A stretch of 39,141 bases of DNA from Dehalococcoidia bacterium. Its GTDB lineage: Bacteria; Chloroflexota; Dehalococcoidia; Tepidiformales; Tepidiformaceae. The first letter of the stretch is position 1, and every line of letters starts with the position of its first letter. The position numbers were made by a program, and so were the translations under genes. The stretch spans positions 1-39,141 of the forward strand of contig JAGQHB010000047.1 in assembly GCA_020432045.1 (NCBI GenBank), read 5' to 3'. Under the pieces are notes generated by a model. That model was not told where the DNA came from and searched no databases. It worked only from the letters and a program-made list of their open reading frames with translations. Positions 7,103 through 15,553 of the stretch are shown here, piece after piece.

Positions 7103-7109
7103 GTTCGCT

Positions 7110-7313
7110 ATGGGTGAACTATCGGCACAGTGTTCCGTCTGTCCCAAGACGACCGAGGCACGGAGCCTCTTCCGCGCGCAGCACGGGATCAGCTACTGCT
7201 TCGACTGCCCGGTGGGTTTCAAAGCTTCGAGGTTCGAAGTGCTGATGAAGCGGGGAGGCGAAGGACGGCGGGCCGTCCGGAGCTGCCGAAGGATGACGAA
7301 CGCAGGGATCTAG
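7110..7313 (+). CDS. Small protein with two CxxC pairs (zinc-ribbon-like)
   Basis: A 67-residue basic protein. CSVC and CFDC pairs (about residues 8-11 and 30-33), separated by 18 residues, form a potential zinc ribbon. The C-terminal half is arginine-rich (KRGGEGRRAVRSCRRM), which would fit nucleic-acid binding. The promoter at 7075-7102 places transcription at the ATG, supporting expression. No family was recognised. It lies 57 nt before proA on the same strand. The alternative is a chance frame in a short gap, but the spaced Cys pairs and promoter argue against that. Confidence 0.45.
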   Translation: MGELSAQCSVCPKTTEARSLFRAQHGISYCFDCPVGFKASRFEVLMKRGGEGRRAVRSCRRMTNAGI

Positions 7314-7358
7314 CGACGACAGCCCTGCGCGGGATAACGCGCGGATGGGCCGATCGGC

Positions 7359-7364
7359 TACACT
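7359..7364 (+). promoter_or_regulatory. Probable -10 element (TACACT) for leaderless proA mRNA
   Basis: TACACT ends 6 nt before ATG 7371; no ribosome-binding site is visible. Same arrangement as at 2288 and 2706. Confidence 0.5.
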
Positions 7365-7370
7365 CGCCGG

Positions 7371-8654
7371 ATGACAACGACCACTGCTTCGTACATCCGC
7401 GACCGCGCGGCGGCAGCGCGTTCTGCATCCCGTCGCCTCGCGATGCTTCCGACGGGTGCGAAAGACGCGGCCCTACTGGGGATCGCGGAGTCGCTGGAAT
7501 CGGAACAGGGACCGGTACTCGAAGCAAACTCGCGCGACCTCGCAGCGGGCCGTGAAGCGGGGCTGGACGCGTATTTCATCGAACGTCTGACATTGACTCC
7601 GGGTCGTCTCCGGGGCATCGCGGCGGATACGCGGGCCGTGGCGGCATTGCCGGACCCGGTAGGTGAAATGTTCGACACGCGCACGCTGCCGAACGGGCTG
7701 ATCATCGGCCGCCGGCGCGTACCACTGGGCGTGGTCGCCTGCATCTATGAATCGCGGCCGAACGTGACCGTGGATATTGCCGCGCTGGCGCTAAAGAGCG
7801 GCAACGCAGCGATCCTGCGGGGCGGCAAAGAGGCACAGCACAGCAACCGCGCCCTCGGAGAGTTGATAGGACGCGCACTGGCGAAGACGGATGTGCCGGC
7901 GGACGCGGTGCAGGTGGTGAGCGACCCTTCGCGGGCCCACATCGACGACCTGCTGGAAGCCAACGACCTCGTGGATGTTGTCGTGCCGCGAGGAGGGCCC
8001 GGGCTGATCGAGTCGGTGCGACGGAAGGCCACGATGCCGGTGATCGCGCACGGCGATGCGGTCGTCCAGATTTATGTCGACGCATCGGCAGACATCCCGA
8101 AGGCCGTGAACGTGGTCGACAATGCGAAGACACGGCGCTACAGCATCTGCAACGCGGTGGACACGCTGCTCGTGCATTCAGCAGTGGCGCCGCGATTCCT
8201 GGCGGCATTGTGCGAACACTGGGGCTCGACGGTGACGCTGCTGGCAGACGAACGAGCCCGGCCAATACTCGCGACCGCTGCGCCCAAAGGCACACCGATC
8301 GAGTCAGCCACGGAAGCTCACTGGCGGACCGAACATCTTGCGTTGCGCGTGGGCGTGAAGATTGTCGACAGCCTGGACGAGGCCGTTGCCCACATCGAAG
8401 AGTATGGGAGCCACCACAGCGACGCCATCCTGACCGAGGACTACACGAACGCGATGCGGTTCTTCGACGAGGTGGATTCGGCCTGCGTCTATGTGAACGC
8501 AAGCACGCAGTTCACGGATGGTGCGCAGTTCGGGCTGGGGGCGGAGGTAGGCATTTCCACGCAAAAGATGCATGCTCGCGGGCCGATGGGTCTGCGAGAG
8601 CTCACCAGCTACAAATGGACCATCTTCGGAAACGGACAGGTGCGACCGGTATGA
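7371..8654 (+). CDS. proA: Gamma-glutamyl phosphate reductase
   Basis: A full-length (427 aa) aldehyde-dehydrogenase-fold enzyme that reduces gamma-glutamyl phosphate with NADPH to glutamate semialdehyde, the second step of proline synthesis. Motifs: the NADPH/substrate region ACIYESRPNVTVDIAALALKSG (about residues 124-145), GGKEAQHSN, and the catalytic cysteine in RRYSICNAVDTLLVH, with a conserved late segment TQFTDGAQFGLGAEVGISTQK near the C-terminus. The start has no ribosome-binding site but has TACACT 6 nt upstream. The companion kinase proB is not in this window. A small acidic protein gene overlaps its stop codon. Confidence 0.97.
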   Translation: MTTTTASYIRDRAAAARSASRRLAMLPTGAKDAALLGIAESLESEQGPVLEANSRDLAAGREAGLDAYFIERLTLTPGRLRGIAADTRAVAALPDPVGEMFDTRTLPNGLIIGRRRVPLGVVACIYESRPNVTVDIAALALKSGNAAILRGGKEAQHSNRALGELIGRALAKTDVPADAVQVVSDPSRAHIDDLLEANDLVDVVVPRGGPGLIESVRRKATMPVIAHGDAVVQIYVDASADIPKAVNVVDNAKTRRYSICNAVDTLLVHSAVAPRFLAALCEHWGSTVTLLADERARPILATAAPKGTPIESATEAHWRTEHLALRVGVKIVDSLDEAVAHIEEYGSHHSDAILTEDYTNAMRFFDEVDSACVYVNASTQFTDGAQFGLGAEVGISTQKMHARGPMGLRELTSYKWTIFGNGQVRPV

Positions 8655-8971
8655 TCGACTTCGAACGCGAATGCAGGACTCCTCATTCGGAGTGCTTCAC
8701 CATCATGGAAGACGGCAGCATCATCGGCCGCATCGACCTGCACTACCAGGGCGACAACGTCTATGGGACGCTCTGCACGACAGCCGACGCGACGGATGAG
8801 CGGATCCAGGAGCTGATCGACACGACGGACGAGCGGCTGGTGATGACGGCGGCACCGTTCCGCGACGACTTCATCGTCACTGTGTGGAAGGGCTGGTCGG
8901 GCGGCGTGTATAGCGACGACGAGGAAGAAGACGACGAGGAAGAGGGCGAGGAGAAGTTCAACCTGAACTAG
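8651..8971 (+). CDS. Small acidic-tailed protein, function unknown
   Basis: A 106-residue protein whose ATG overlaps the proA stop codon (ATGA), so it is translationally coupled to proA. The N-terminal about 85 residues form a compact alpha/beta domain (ECFTIMEDGSIIGRIDLHYQGDN; TTADATDERIQELIDTTDERL; DDFIVTVWKGWSGG). The last 20 residues are almost entirely Asp/Glu (DDEEEDDEEEGEE) and likely disordered. No family was recognised. Coupling to proA does not itself imply a role in proline synthesis. Confidence 0.72.
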   Translation: MIDFERECRTPHSECFTIMEDGSIIGRIDLHYQGDNVYGTLCTTADATDERIQELIDTTDERLVMTAAPFRDDFIVTVWKGWSGGVYSDDEEEDDEEEGEEKFNLN

Positions 8972-9074
8972 CGCCGCAACAGCCGGCCACTGAGCCAGAT
9001 TGCGTCTTGCGGTGGTGCCGGGCGGCCGATACGCTTCGGGCCGGGCACCAACCTCGCAGCCGGGAGGCTCGTTC

Positions 9075-9464
9075 ATGAACCAAGGTATCATCAAGGAATT
9101 CCGCGACTTCATCACGAAGGGAAACGTGATTGAGCTGGCAGTCGCCGTGATCATGGCGGGCGCCTTCGCCCCTGTAATCACTTCACTGGTCACGGGCGTA
9201 TTCACGCCATTTCTCGCGGCCATCGTCGGTGAACCGAATTTCAACAACGTTGGCTTCGATGTGGGCGATTCACGCGTCCTCATCGGCCTGTTTATCACCG
9301 CGGTCATCAACTTCGTCCTCATTGCGGCGGGCGTGTTCTTCTTCATCGTGAAGCCGTTGAACATCCTCCAGGAGCGGCAGAAGAGCGGCGCGGAGCCACC
9401 ACCACCGACGCCCGAAGACATCGAGCTGCTTCGCGAAATTCGTGACCTGCTTCGTAGCCGCTAA
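9075..9464 (+). CDS. mscL: Large-conductance mechanosensitive channel
   Basis: A 129-residue protein with the MscL layout: an N-terminal amphipathic helix (GIIKEFRDFITKGN), TM1 (VIELAVAVIMAGAFAPVI, about residues 19-36), a periplasmic loop, TM2 (VLIGLFITAVINFVLIAAGVF, about residues 72-92), and a C-terminal cytoplasmic helix ending ELLREIRDLL. The channel opens under membrane tension to release solutes during hypo-osmotic shock. The start is fixed by GGGAGG 8 nt upstream. It uses AVIMAGAF where the E. coli pore helix has GVIIGAAF, a normal degree of variation. Confidence 0.96.
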   Translation: MNQGIIKEFRDFITKGNVIELAVAVIMAGAFAPVITSLVTGVFTPFLAAIVGEPNFNNVGFDVGDSRVLIGLFITAVINFVLIAAGVFFFIVKPLNILQERQKSGAEPPPPTPEDIELLREIRDLLRSR

Positions 9465-9520
9465 GGACTGACCAGCGAGCGGGCGGCCAGTTTCTCGCCG
9501 CCCTCACCATCGGGTACCAT

Positions 9521-9534
9521 CCCGTGCGCACGGG
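9521..9534 (+). promoter_or_regulatory. Perfect 14-bp palindrome upstream of coaX
   Basis: CCCGTGCGCACGGG reads the same on both strands. It directly follows a -10-like TACCAT (9515-9520) and lies 31 nt before the coaX ATG, so it could be a repressor site overlapping the transcription start. No regulator is assigned. Confidence 0.3.
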
Positions 9535-9565
9535 GACCTTGAGGCCCCAAGCAGGCGGTGTTTGC

Positions 9566-10363
9566 ATGCTACTGACGTTCGACATCGGAAACACATCGAT
9601 ACACATCGGCCTCTTTGAGGGGACCGAGCTAAAAGCCACGTGGCGGATCGGCGTCGAGGCAGAGAAGCTGCCCGACGAATACGGCGTGTTCCTCTGGACG
9701 CTGCTATTCACGCGGCGTGTGCGGCCGGAGGACATCGAAGCAGCGATTATCGGCTGCGACGTGCCACCACTGATCCCGACGTTCGAGCACGTCGTGCGAA
9801 AGTACTTTGACGTCGAACCGATGGTCGTCGGGCATGGCCTGCGGACCGGCGTGCGCATCCTGTACGACAACCCCAAGCAGCTCGGCGCGGACCGGATTAT
9901 CGATGCGGTGGCAGCGATCAAGCTGTATGGGGCACCGGTGATCGTCGTGGACTTCGGGACGGCGACCGTCTTCGACGCAGTCAATGCCGCAGGCGATTAC
10001 CTCGGGGGAGCGATCGCTCCTGGGATTGGCATCGCGAGCGAGGCACTGTTTTCGCGAGCGGCAATGCTGTACCGCGTGCAGCTGGAACGTCCACCGGTCG
10101 CTATCGGGAAGAACACGATCAATGCGATGCAGTCGGGCATCCTCTTCGGGTACGTGGGTTTAGTAGAAGGGCTGGTACGGCGTTTCAAGGAAGAGTTGGG
10201 AGACCCGGAGACGCGCGTCGTAGCCACAGGCGGATGGGCGAAGCAGCTCGCCGCCGAGACGGACTGCATAGACATCGTCGACCAGGAGCTGACACTCACG
10301 GGCCTGCGCCTCATCTACGAAATGAACATGGAAGAGCACCGGGCGAAGAAGCTTCAGCCATGA
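9566..10363 (+). CDS. coaX: Type III pantothenate kinase
   Basis: A 265-residue CoaX-type kinase: an ASKHA-fold enzyme that phosphorylates pantothenate in the first step of CoA synthesis, insensitive to CoA feedback and requiring a monovalent cation. Motifs: MLLTFDIGNTSIHIGLFEG (phosphate loop, residues 1-19), GADRIIDAVAAIKLYG, VVDFGTATVFDAV and GGAIAPGIGIASEALFSRAA (pantothenate side), with VVATGGWAKQLA late in the protein. The start is ATG 9566, 7 nt after AGGCGG. Its stop overlaps the start of coaBC, so the first three CoA steps sit in one unit. Confidence 0.97.
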   Translation: MLLTFDIGNTSIHIGLFEGTELKATWRIGVEAEKLPDEYGVFLWTLLFTRRVRPEDIEAAIIGCDVPPLIPTFEHVVRKYFDVEPMVVGHGLRTGVRILYDNPKQLGADRIIDAVAAIKLYGAPVIVVDFGTATVFDAVNAAGDYLGGAIAPGIGIASEALFSRAAMLYRVQLERPPVAIGKNTINAMQSGILFGYVGLVEGLVRRFKEELGDPETRVVATGGWAKQLAAETDCIDIVDQELTLTGLRLIYEMNMEEHRAKKLQP

Positions 10364-11580
10364 GCACGCCGCGGCTTCCGCTCACCGGCAAACACGTAGT
10401 GCTGGGGGTCACCGGTTCGATTGCCGCGTTCAAGGCGGCGGACCTGGCGAGCAAGCTGCGCCAGGCTGGTGCGACCGTCGAGGTGGTGATGACGCCGGCT
10501 GCGACGCAGTTCGTAACGCCACTGACGTTCCAATCTCTGACCGGGCGGGACGTCGTTGTCGATATGTTTCACACGTCCGAGGCAGAAGCGCACGTGGAGG
10601 TAGCACGGCGGGCCGAGACCTTCGTGATCGTGCCGGCGACGGCCGACTGTCTCGCCAACCTCGCCTCGGGCCGAACACCGGATATGGTGACACTGACGGC
10701 ACTCGCGACAACCGCACCGCTGATCGTGGCACCTGCGATGGACAGCCAGATGTGGGAGCACGCGGCCACGCAAGCGAACATGGCAACGCTGCGTGACCGC
10801 GGCGTCACGTTTGCCGGACCAAAGTCCGGCAGGCTGGCTACGGGGCGGGTGGGGTTCGGACGGATGGCGGAAGTTGCTGAGATCCTCGGGGCCGTGAGGG
10901 TCGTGCTGGGTGCGGCCGCAGGAGACTTGCAAGGCCGCCATATCGTAGTCACCGCGGGCGGTACGCAGGAGCCAATCGACCCGGTCCGTTATATCGGCAA
11001 CCGGTCCACGGGAAAGATGGGGATGGCGATCGCAGAAGCAGCCATCGACCGGGGGGCGAAGGTAACGGTCGTGGCAGGTCCAACGGTGACAGCCCCGGTC
11101 CCCGCGGGCGTCGAGTGCATTGAGATTGGGACGACAGTGGAGCTCCTGGCCGCCCTGGAGAAGCTGGCAGCGAAGGCAGATAGCATCGTCATGGCGGGTG
11201 CTCCAGGTGACTTCCGGGCGGCGCGGGCAGCCGGCCAGAAGATTAAGAAGGAAGAGGGCAGCGATCAGCTGCGGGTGGACCTGGTGAAGAATCCAGATGT
11301 GATCGGCACGCTCCAGGGCGGCGGCATCCGGGTGGGCTTCGCTGCTGAGACAGAGAACCTGGCAACGAACGCGGTCGAGAAGCTCGGGCGAAAGCGGCTG
11401 GACTTCATCGCCGGGAACGACGTGACGCGTGCGGGCAGCGGCTTTGGCACGGACACGAACGAGGTGACGCTGTTCCACGCAGACGGCCGCGTTGAAGTGC
11501 TACCGATGCTGAGCAAGTACGAGGTAGGGCAGGCAATCCTGGACCGGATCGCAGCGAAGCTACCACCCCTTACCGCCTGA
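10360..11580 (+). CDS. coaBC: Bifunctional phosphopantothenoylcysteine decarboxylase / synthetase
   Basis: A 406-residue CoaBC. The N-terminal CoaC (flavoprotein) half has the FMN loop VLGVTGSIAAFKAADL, the catalytic histidine in AHVEVAR (His78) and PATADCLANLASG. The C-terminal CoaB half has VVTAGGTQEPIDPVRYIGNRSTGKMG and the KK(E)EEG-NPDVIGTL nucleotide region. It makes 4'-phosphopantothenoylcysteine and decarboxylates it. Two CoaC positions differ from E. coli: PAMDSQMW has Asp128 where E. coli has Asn125, and LATGRVG has Thr161 where E. coli has Cys158. The CoaB AAVADY-type motif reads AGAPGDF. The start overlaps coaX by 4 nt. Lineage variation is likelier than loss of function. Confidence 0.95.
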   Translation: MSTPRLPLTGKHVVLGVTGSIAAFKAADLASKLRQAGATVEVVMTPAATQFVTPLTFQSLTGRDVVVDMFHTSEAEAHVEVARRAETFVIVPATADCLANLASGRTPDMVTLTALATTAPLIVAPAMDSQMWEHAATQANMATLRDRGVTFAGPKSGRLATGRVGFGRMAEVAEILGAVRVVLGAAAGDLQGRHIVVTAGGTQEPIDPVRYIGNRSTGKMGMAIAEAAIDRGAKVTVVAGPTVTAPVPAGVECIEIGTTVELLAALEKLAAKADSIVMAGAPGDFRAARAAGQKIKKEEGSDQLRVDLVKNPDVIGTLQGGGIRVGFAAETENLATNAVEKLGRKRLDFIAGNDVTRAGSGFGTDTNEVTLFHADGRVEVLPMLSKYEVGQAILDRIAAKLPPLTA

Positions 11581-11605
11581 CCCCCTTTTTCGGGCGACGA
11601 GACGA

Positions 11606-12505
11606 TCAGTCGAGGCCGGCGGAGTGAAGGGCCTGGTCCCGTTGCGCTCTCAGCGTTTCAAGTTCGGAGGGCGTAACCCAGCCCCGGCCCTCCGCGACCG
11701 CCATCTCCGTCTCGCGGGTGTAGTGCCATGCACCGAAGGCGAGGGACAAAGGATCCAGCAGGAAAACGCCGGCTTCGCGTTCGTATCCCTTGCGCCAGTA
11801 GTGGTGGAAGACGCGGCGGGCTACCTGGAATGCCGGGCGCCAGGGACTCGGTGGGAGCGGGACAAGGCGGAGCGCTGTGCTTGTGAACGCGAGATCGGCG
11901 CGGCGATCGGTGATAGCGGCACCTGCCCAATCGAGGATGGCCGTGATGCGCCCGTTGTGAGCGAGGACGTTGATGGGATGAAAGTCGAGATGGCAAAAGG
12001 TGTCGAAGCGACCATCGCGAATGAGAGCGTCACGGAGGGCTGCGTGGTCGATGGTCTCGCGGATCCAGGTCGTATCACGGACACGGAGCCCCGGCGGTGG
12101 CGGGGTAGCGTGGAGCCGAGCCTGTGCCTGGCCGAGCGCAGCCGCGACGGCGGGGAGCTGGCCTGGCCTCGATCCAGCAAGGTCTAACAGGGTCCTTCCA
12201 GGCGCCCAGGCGGTGATGAGGGCGGGACGGCCGTGCCATGCGCCTAGATATTCGACTTCGGGCACGGGGAGGGCGGCCGCACGAGCGTGGCGCATGGCCA
12301 GCGCCTCCTGTGCCGCAGCCTCAGCGTTGCGGACAATGTCTGGCTGAGCGCGGTGGAGGCGGAGCGCATGCGTGCGGCCGTCGAAGGTGGTGAAGCGGCA
12401 GGTGAGCGTGTCCCACCCACTGGTGATGCGATGGACATCACCGGACGGCGGGAAGCCGATGTCCGTGAGGACCACGACCGGATCCGCGTCCGACGGACTC
12501 ATCAT
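11606..12505 (-). CDS. Aminoglycoside-phosphotransferase-fold kinase (APH family)
   Basis: A 299-residue APH/choline-kinase-fold protein. Motifs: the Brenner-like catalytic loop HLDFHPINVL (about residues 172-181) and the Mg-binding ILDWAGAA strand (about 191-198), preceded by a substrate-binding N-lobe (VHRITSGWDTLTCRF). Such kinases phosphorylate small hydroxylated substrates; only a minority confer drug resistance, so none should be assumed. The start is ATG 12505 (or 12502). It lies 56 nt after nuoN on the same strand with no clear terminator between, so read-through from the nuo operon is possible. It converges with coaBC. Confidence 0.85.
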   Translation of the reverse strand: MMSPSDADPVVVLTDIGFPPSGDVHRITSGWDTLTCRFTTFDGRTHALRLHRAQPDIVRNAEAAAQEALAMRHARAAALPVPEVEYLGAWHGRPALITAWAPGRTLLDLAGSRPGQLPAVAAALGQAQARLHATPPPPGLRVRDTTWIRETIDHAALRDALIRDGRFDTFCHLDFHPINVLAHNGRITAILDWAGAAITDRRADLAFTSTALRLVPLPPSPWRPAFQVARRVFHHYWRKGYEREAGVFLLDPLSLAFGAWHYTRETEMAVAEGRGWVTPSELETLRAQRDQALHSAGLD

Positions 12506-12561
12506 GGTTCAGCATCCGATCCGGCAGGCCAAGGACTACCGCGTCGACACCAACTGGGATA

Positions 12562-14052
12562 TTAGCGCTGTACGAGGAGGTCAGCGCCTTGCTGATAGAG
12601 CGGTTCTGTGGCGTGCGCCGCGGCTTCAAAGAAGGGCCCCGGGTAGACGCCGATGGCAATCGTGGCACCGATGAGGGCGGCGCCCATGCACCACATGACC
12701 GGGTTCAGACGCCAGCGTGCCGCTCCTTCGGGCGGATCGAACAGGTACATCTGGCGCAGGATCATGAGGTAGTAGTAGAGGCTGACGAAGCTGTTGACGA
12801 CGGCCAGGGCGATCAGCCAGAGCAGGCCATCGGTGGTGGATGACTGGAACATGAAGAGCTTCGTCGCGAAGCCGGCGAAGAAGGGTAGCCCTGCAAAGGA
12901 GAAGAGCGATACAACGATGACGAGCGCAAGGAACGGCTGCGTTTCGGCGAGGCCACGAAGTCCCGGGATGGAGTCATCGCCCGTGCGGTTGTAGATGGCA
13001 GTGATCGCCGTGAAGAGTGCCAGAGTTGAAACGACGTACCCCACGATGTGCAGGAGCAAGGCACTGGAGGCGTCGCGGCCGACCTCAGGGTCGCCATAGC
13101 CTATGGCAGCTACGACGACGAGCATGTAACCAACCTGGCCGATTGAGCTGTACGCGACCAATCGCTTGAGGTTGGTTTGCTGGATTGCCATGAGGTTGCC
13201 GACGACCATTGTCGCAGCCGAGAGCAACGCAACGGCCCAGCGCCACTCGACGGCGTCAACCTGGATGGCGCTGGTGAAGAGGCGAAGGATAAGCGCGAAG
13301 CCGGCCGCCTTGGAGAGCGTCGAAAGGAAGGCGGTAATTGGAATTGGCGCGCCTTCATAGGCGTCTGGCGCCCACATATGGAACGGCGCGGCGGAAACTT
13401 TGAAGCCGACGCCTGTGAGGATGAGCATGAAGCCGACGACAGCGGCAGCGTCCGTGTCTCCGGAGCGGGCGAGGAGCGCATCGGCGATGCCGTCGTAGTA
13501 CGTGGTCTGCGTGATGCCGTAGATCAGGCTGATGCCGTAAAGGAGGAAGGCACTGGAGAACGCGCCGAGCAGGATGTACTTGAGGCTTGCCTCGCTGCTC
13601 AGGGCGTCCCGCTTCAGGTAGCCGACGAGGATGTAGAGGCTGAAGCTAAGCAGTTCGAGCGAGATGTACGCAGTTATGAGTTCACGAGCCGCAGCCATGT
13701 AGACCATGCCGATGCCAGCGACGAGCAAGAGCCCGTAGTACTCGGAGGCGGTCTTGGCACGATCACGCATGTAGGTAGCGGACATGATCGCCACGACGGC
13801 GATGATGCCGCCGGCGAGAATGCGGAAGAACGTGGTGAAGTTATCGACCTGGATGAGGCCCTGGAAGTTGTTGTCGCCCATGCCGATGTAGGCGAGGGAG
13901 GCGCCGATCCAGCCAAGTGAGACGAGCACGGTGAGCGTGGCAAGAATATCGCGACGGATGCGCGGCCAGATGAGCTCGAGGGCAATGATGAGCACCGCCC
14001 CGCCCGCGGCTACGAATTCAGGGATGAAGATCGTGTAATCACGCAATTCCAA
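12562..14052 (-). CDS. nuoN: NADH-quinone oxidoreductase subunit N
   Basis: A 496-residue antiporter-like membrane subunit of complex I with many hydrophobic helices. Recognisable segments are AARELITAYISLELLSFSLYILVGYLKRDALSSEASLKYILLGAFSSAFLLYG, GVGFKVSAAPFHMWAPDAYEGAPIPITAFLSTLSKAAGF and LKRLVAYSSIGQVGYML (lysines and glutamate of the proton path). It forms one of the three proton channels. The start is TTG: either 14052 or, better placed after GGGGGTGA, 14046. It overlaps the end of nuoM and is the last nuo gene. Confidence 0.96.
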   Translation of the reverse strand: MELRDYTIFIPEFVAAGGAVLIIALELIWPRIRRDILATLTVLVSLGWIGASLAYIGMGDNNFQGLIQVDNFTTFFRILAGGIIAVVAIMSATYMRDRAKTASEYYGLLLVAGIGMVYMAAARELITAYISLELLSFSLYILVGYLKRDALSSEASLKYILLGAFSSAFLLYGISLIYGITQTTYYDGIADALLARSGDTDAAAVVGFMLILTGVGFKVSAAPFHMWAPDAYEGAPIPITAFLSTLSKAAGFALILRLFTSAIQVDAVEWRWAVALLSAATMVVGNLMAIQQTNLKRLVAYSSIGQVGYMLVVVAAIGYGDPEVGRDASSALLLHIVGYVVSTLALFTAITAIYNRTGDDSIPGLRGLAETQPFLALVIVVSLFSFAGLPFFAGFATKLFMFQSSTTDGLLWLIALAVVNSFVSLYYYLMILRQMYLFDPPEGAARWRLNPVMWCMGAALIGATIAIGVYPGPFFEAAAHATEPLYQQGADLLVQR

Positions 14053-15550
14053 TCACCCCCGGGAGATGCGTCACGGTAGCGGCCACGCGGTCAGTGAACG
14101 GCGCCCACCAGACGCCCATCAGGACAATAGCGGCAAGCAGTGTGACAGCGCCCATCGCTTCGAGCGGTCTGAGGTCTTTGAGGTCGGCCCAGCGTGGGTT
14201 TGTCGGGCCGAAGAAGACGATTGAGAACATTCGCAGCATGTACCCGGCGGCGAGAGCGGCAGCGAAGATGGCAAGGCCACCGAAAAGCGGATAGCTGTGG
14301 AAGGTCCCGACAAAGATGTGGAACTCGGCGGTGAACCCGGAGAGCCCGGGAAGGCCAACGTTTGCTAGGCCCGCCACGGTATAAAAGACAACCCACGCGG
14401 GCATGATCTTAGCGATACCGCCGTAGTCCTTCAGGTCGCGGGTGTGAGCCTGGTCGTAGAGCGCGCCGATGAGAAGGAAGACGAGGGCCGTCATGACGCC
14501 ATGGCTGAACATCTGGAGGACGGCGCCGGTGACGCCGACATCGTTCATAGTTGCCAGGCCCATGATCACGTAACCCATGTGGCTGACGGAGCTATAGCCG
14601 GAGATGAGCTTGAAGTCTCGCTGGGTGAGCGCGGCAGTCGCTCCGTATACGGCGCCGATGACGCCGAGGACCATGAGGCCGGGCATCCAGAATGCAGCAC
14701 CTTCGGGAAGGAGCTGGATTCCGAGACGGATGATTCCGAACGCGCCAAGCTTCATGAGGACGCCGGCGTGGACCATCGAGACGGCGGTCGGTGCGGACAT
14801 ATGGCCGTCTGGCGACCATGTGTGGAATGGCCAGAGGGCAGCGAGGACGCCGCAACCAACAACGAAGAAGGGAAAGAACGTGCGCTGGAAGTTTGTGCTG
14901 AAGGCGCCGTTTTCGGCAGCTTCATAGAGTGCGGGGAGGCTGAACGTGCCGATGTTGGCTTCATGGAAGACGGCGAAGATGCCGATCCAGATAAGGACGG
15001 AGCCGCCAACCAGCATGAGGGTCAGCTTCATCGCGCCGTACTCTTTACGGGTAGAACCCCAGACGCCGATCAGCAGGTACAGCGGCACGACCGCGAGTTC
15101 ATAGAAGAAGAACCAGAAGAAGAGATCGAATGAGAAGAAGGTGCCGTAGACGCCACCAACCAGCACCCAGAAGAGGATGAAGAAATCCTTGGGACGGAAG
15201 TCAATCTTCCAGGAGACGATCGTGGCCGCAAACGACACGATGCCATTCAAGAGGACGAGGAGGGCAGAAATGCCATCGACCCCGAGATGGAGCGTGATGC
15301 CGTCTTCGCCGAGGAAGCCGACGTTCTCTACCCAGGGCCACTGCAGCTCCATCTGAATGCCGGCGCCAGCGACCTGGTACGCCGTGAAGATGTAGATGGA
15401 GAGGCCGAGCATCGCCGTGGCCGCAATGAGCGACACGTAGCGGATGGCCATCTTCTTCGATCCGGGGATGAAGAGGATGATGAGCGCGGCCAGGAGTGGC
15501 ATACAGAGCGTCGAGAGGACGACGTAGCCCTGTGCCTCGTCGTAATCCAT
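14039..15550 (-). CDS. nuoM: NADH-quinone oxidoreductase subunit M
   Basis: A 503-residue antiporter-like subunit with the family core: FFYELAVVPLYLLIGVWGSTRKEYGAMKLTLM (catalytic glutamate helix), LWPFHTWSPDGHMSAPTAVSMVHAGVLMKLGAFGIIRLG and KLISGYSSVSHMGYVIMGLA. It sits distally in the membrane arm and pumps one proton. ATG 15550 follows GGGG with 6 nt spacing and begins 3 nt after the end of nuoL. The normal length and motifs suggest a complete, active subunit. Confidence 0.97.
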   Translation of the reverse strand: MDYDEAQGYVVLSTLCMPLLAALIILFIPGSKKMAIRYVSLIAATAMLGLSIYIFTAYQVAGAGIQMELQWPWVENVGFLGEDGITLHLGVDGISALLVLLNGIVSFAATIVSWKIDFRPKDFFILFWVLVGGVYGTFFSFDLFFWFFFYELAVVPLYLLIGVWGSTRKEYGAMKLTLMLVGGSVLIWIGIFAVFHEANIGTFSLPALYEAAENGAFSTNFQRTFFPFFVVGCGVLAALWPFHTWSPDGHMSAPTAVSMVHAGVLMKLGAFGIIRLGIQLLPEGAAFWMPGLMVLGVIGAVYGATAALTQRDFKLISGYSSVSHMGYVIMGLATMNDVGVTGAVLQMFSHGVMTALVFLLIGALYDQAHTRDLKDYGGIAKIMPAWVVFYTVAGLANVGLPGLSGFTAEFHIFVGTFHSYPLFGGLAIFAAALAAGYMLRMFSIVFFGPTNPRWADLKDLRPLEAMGAVTLLAAIVLMGVWWAPFTDRVAATVTHLPGVIGIA

Positions 15551-15553
15551 GGA

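Noticed and set aside
10354-11478. 374-residue minus-strand frame across coaBC
   Set aside because: It mirrors a well-identified gene, and its composition (many Cys, His, Arg) is a shadow pattern without recognisable motifs.
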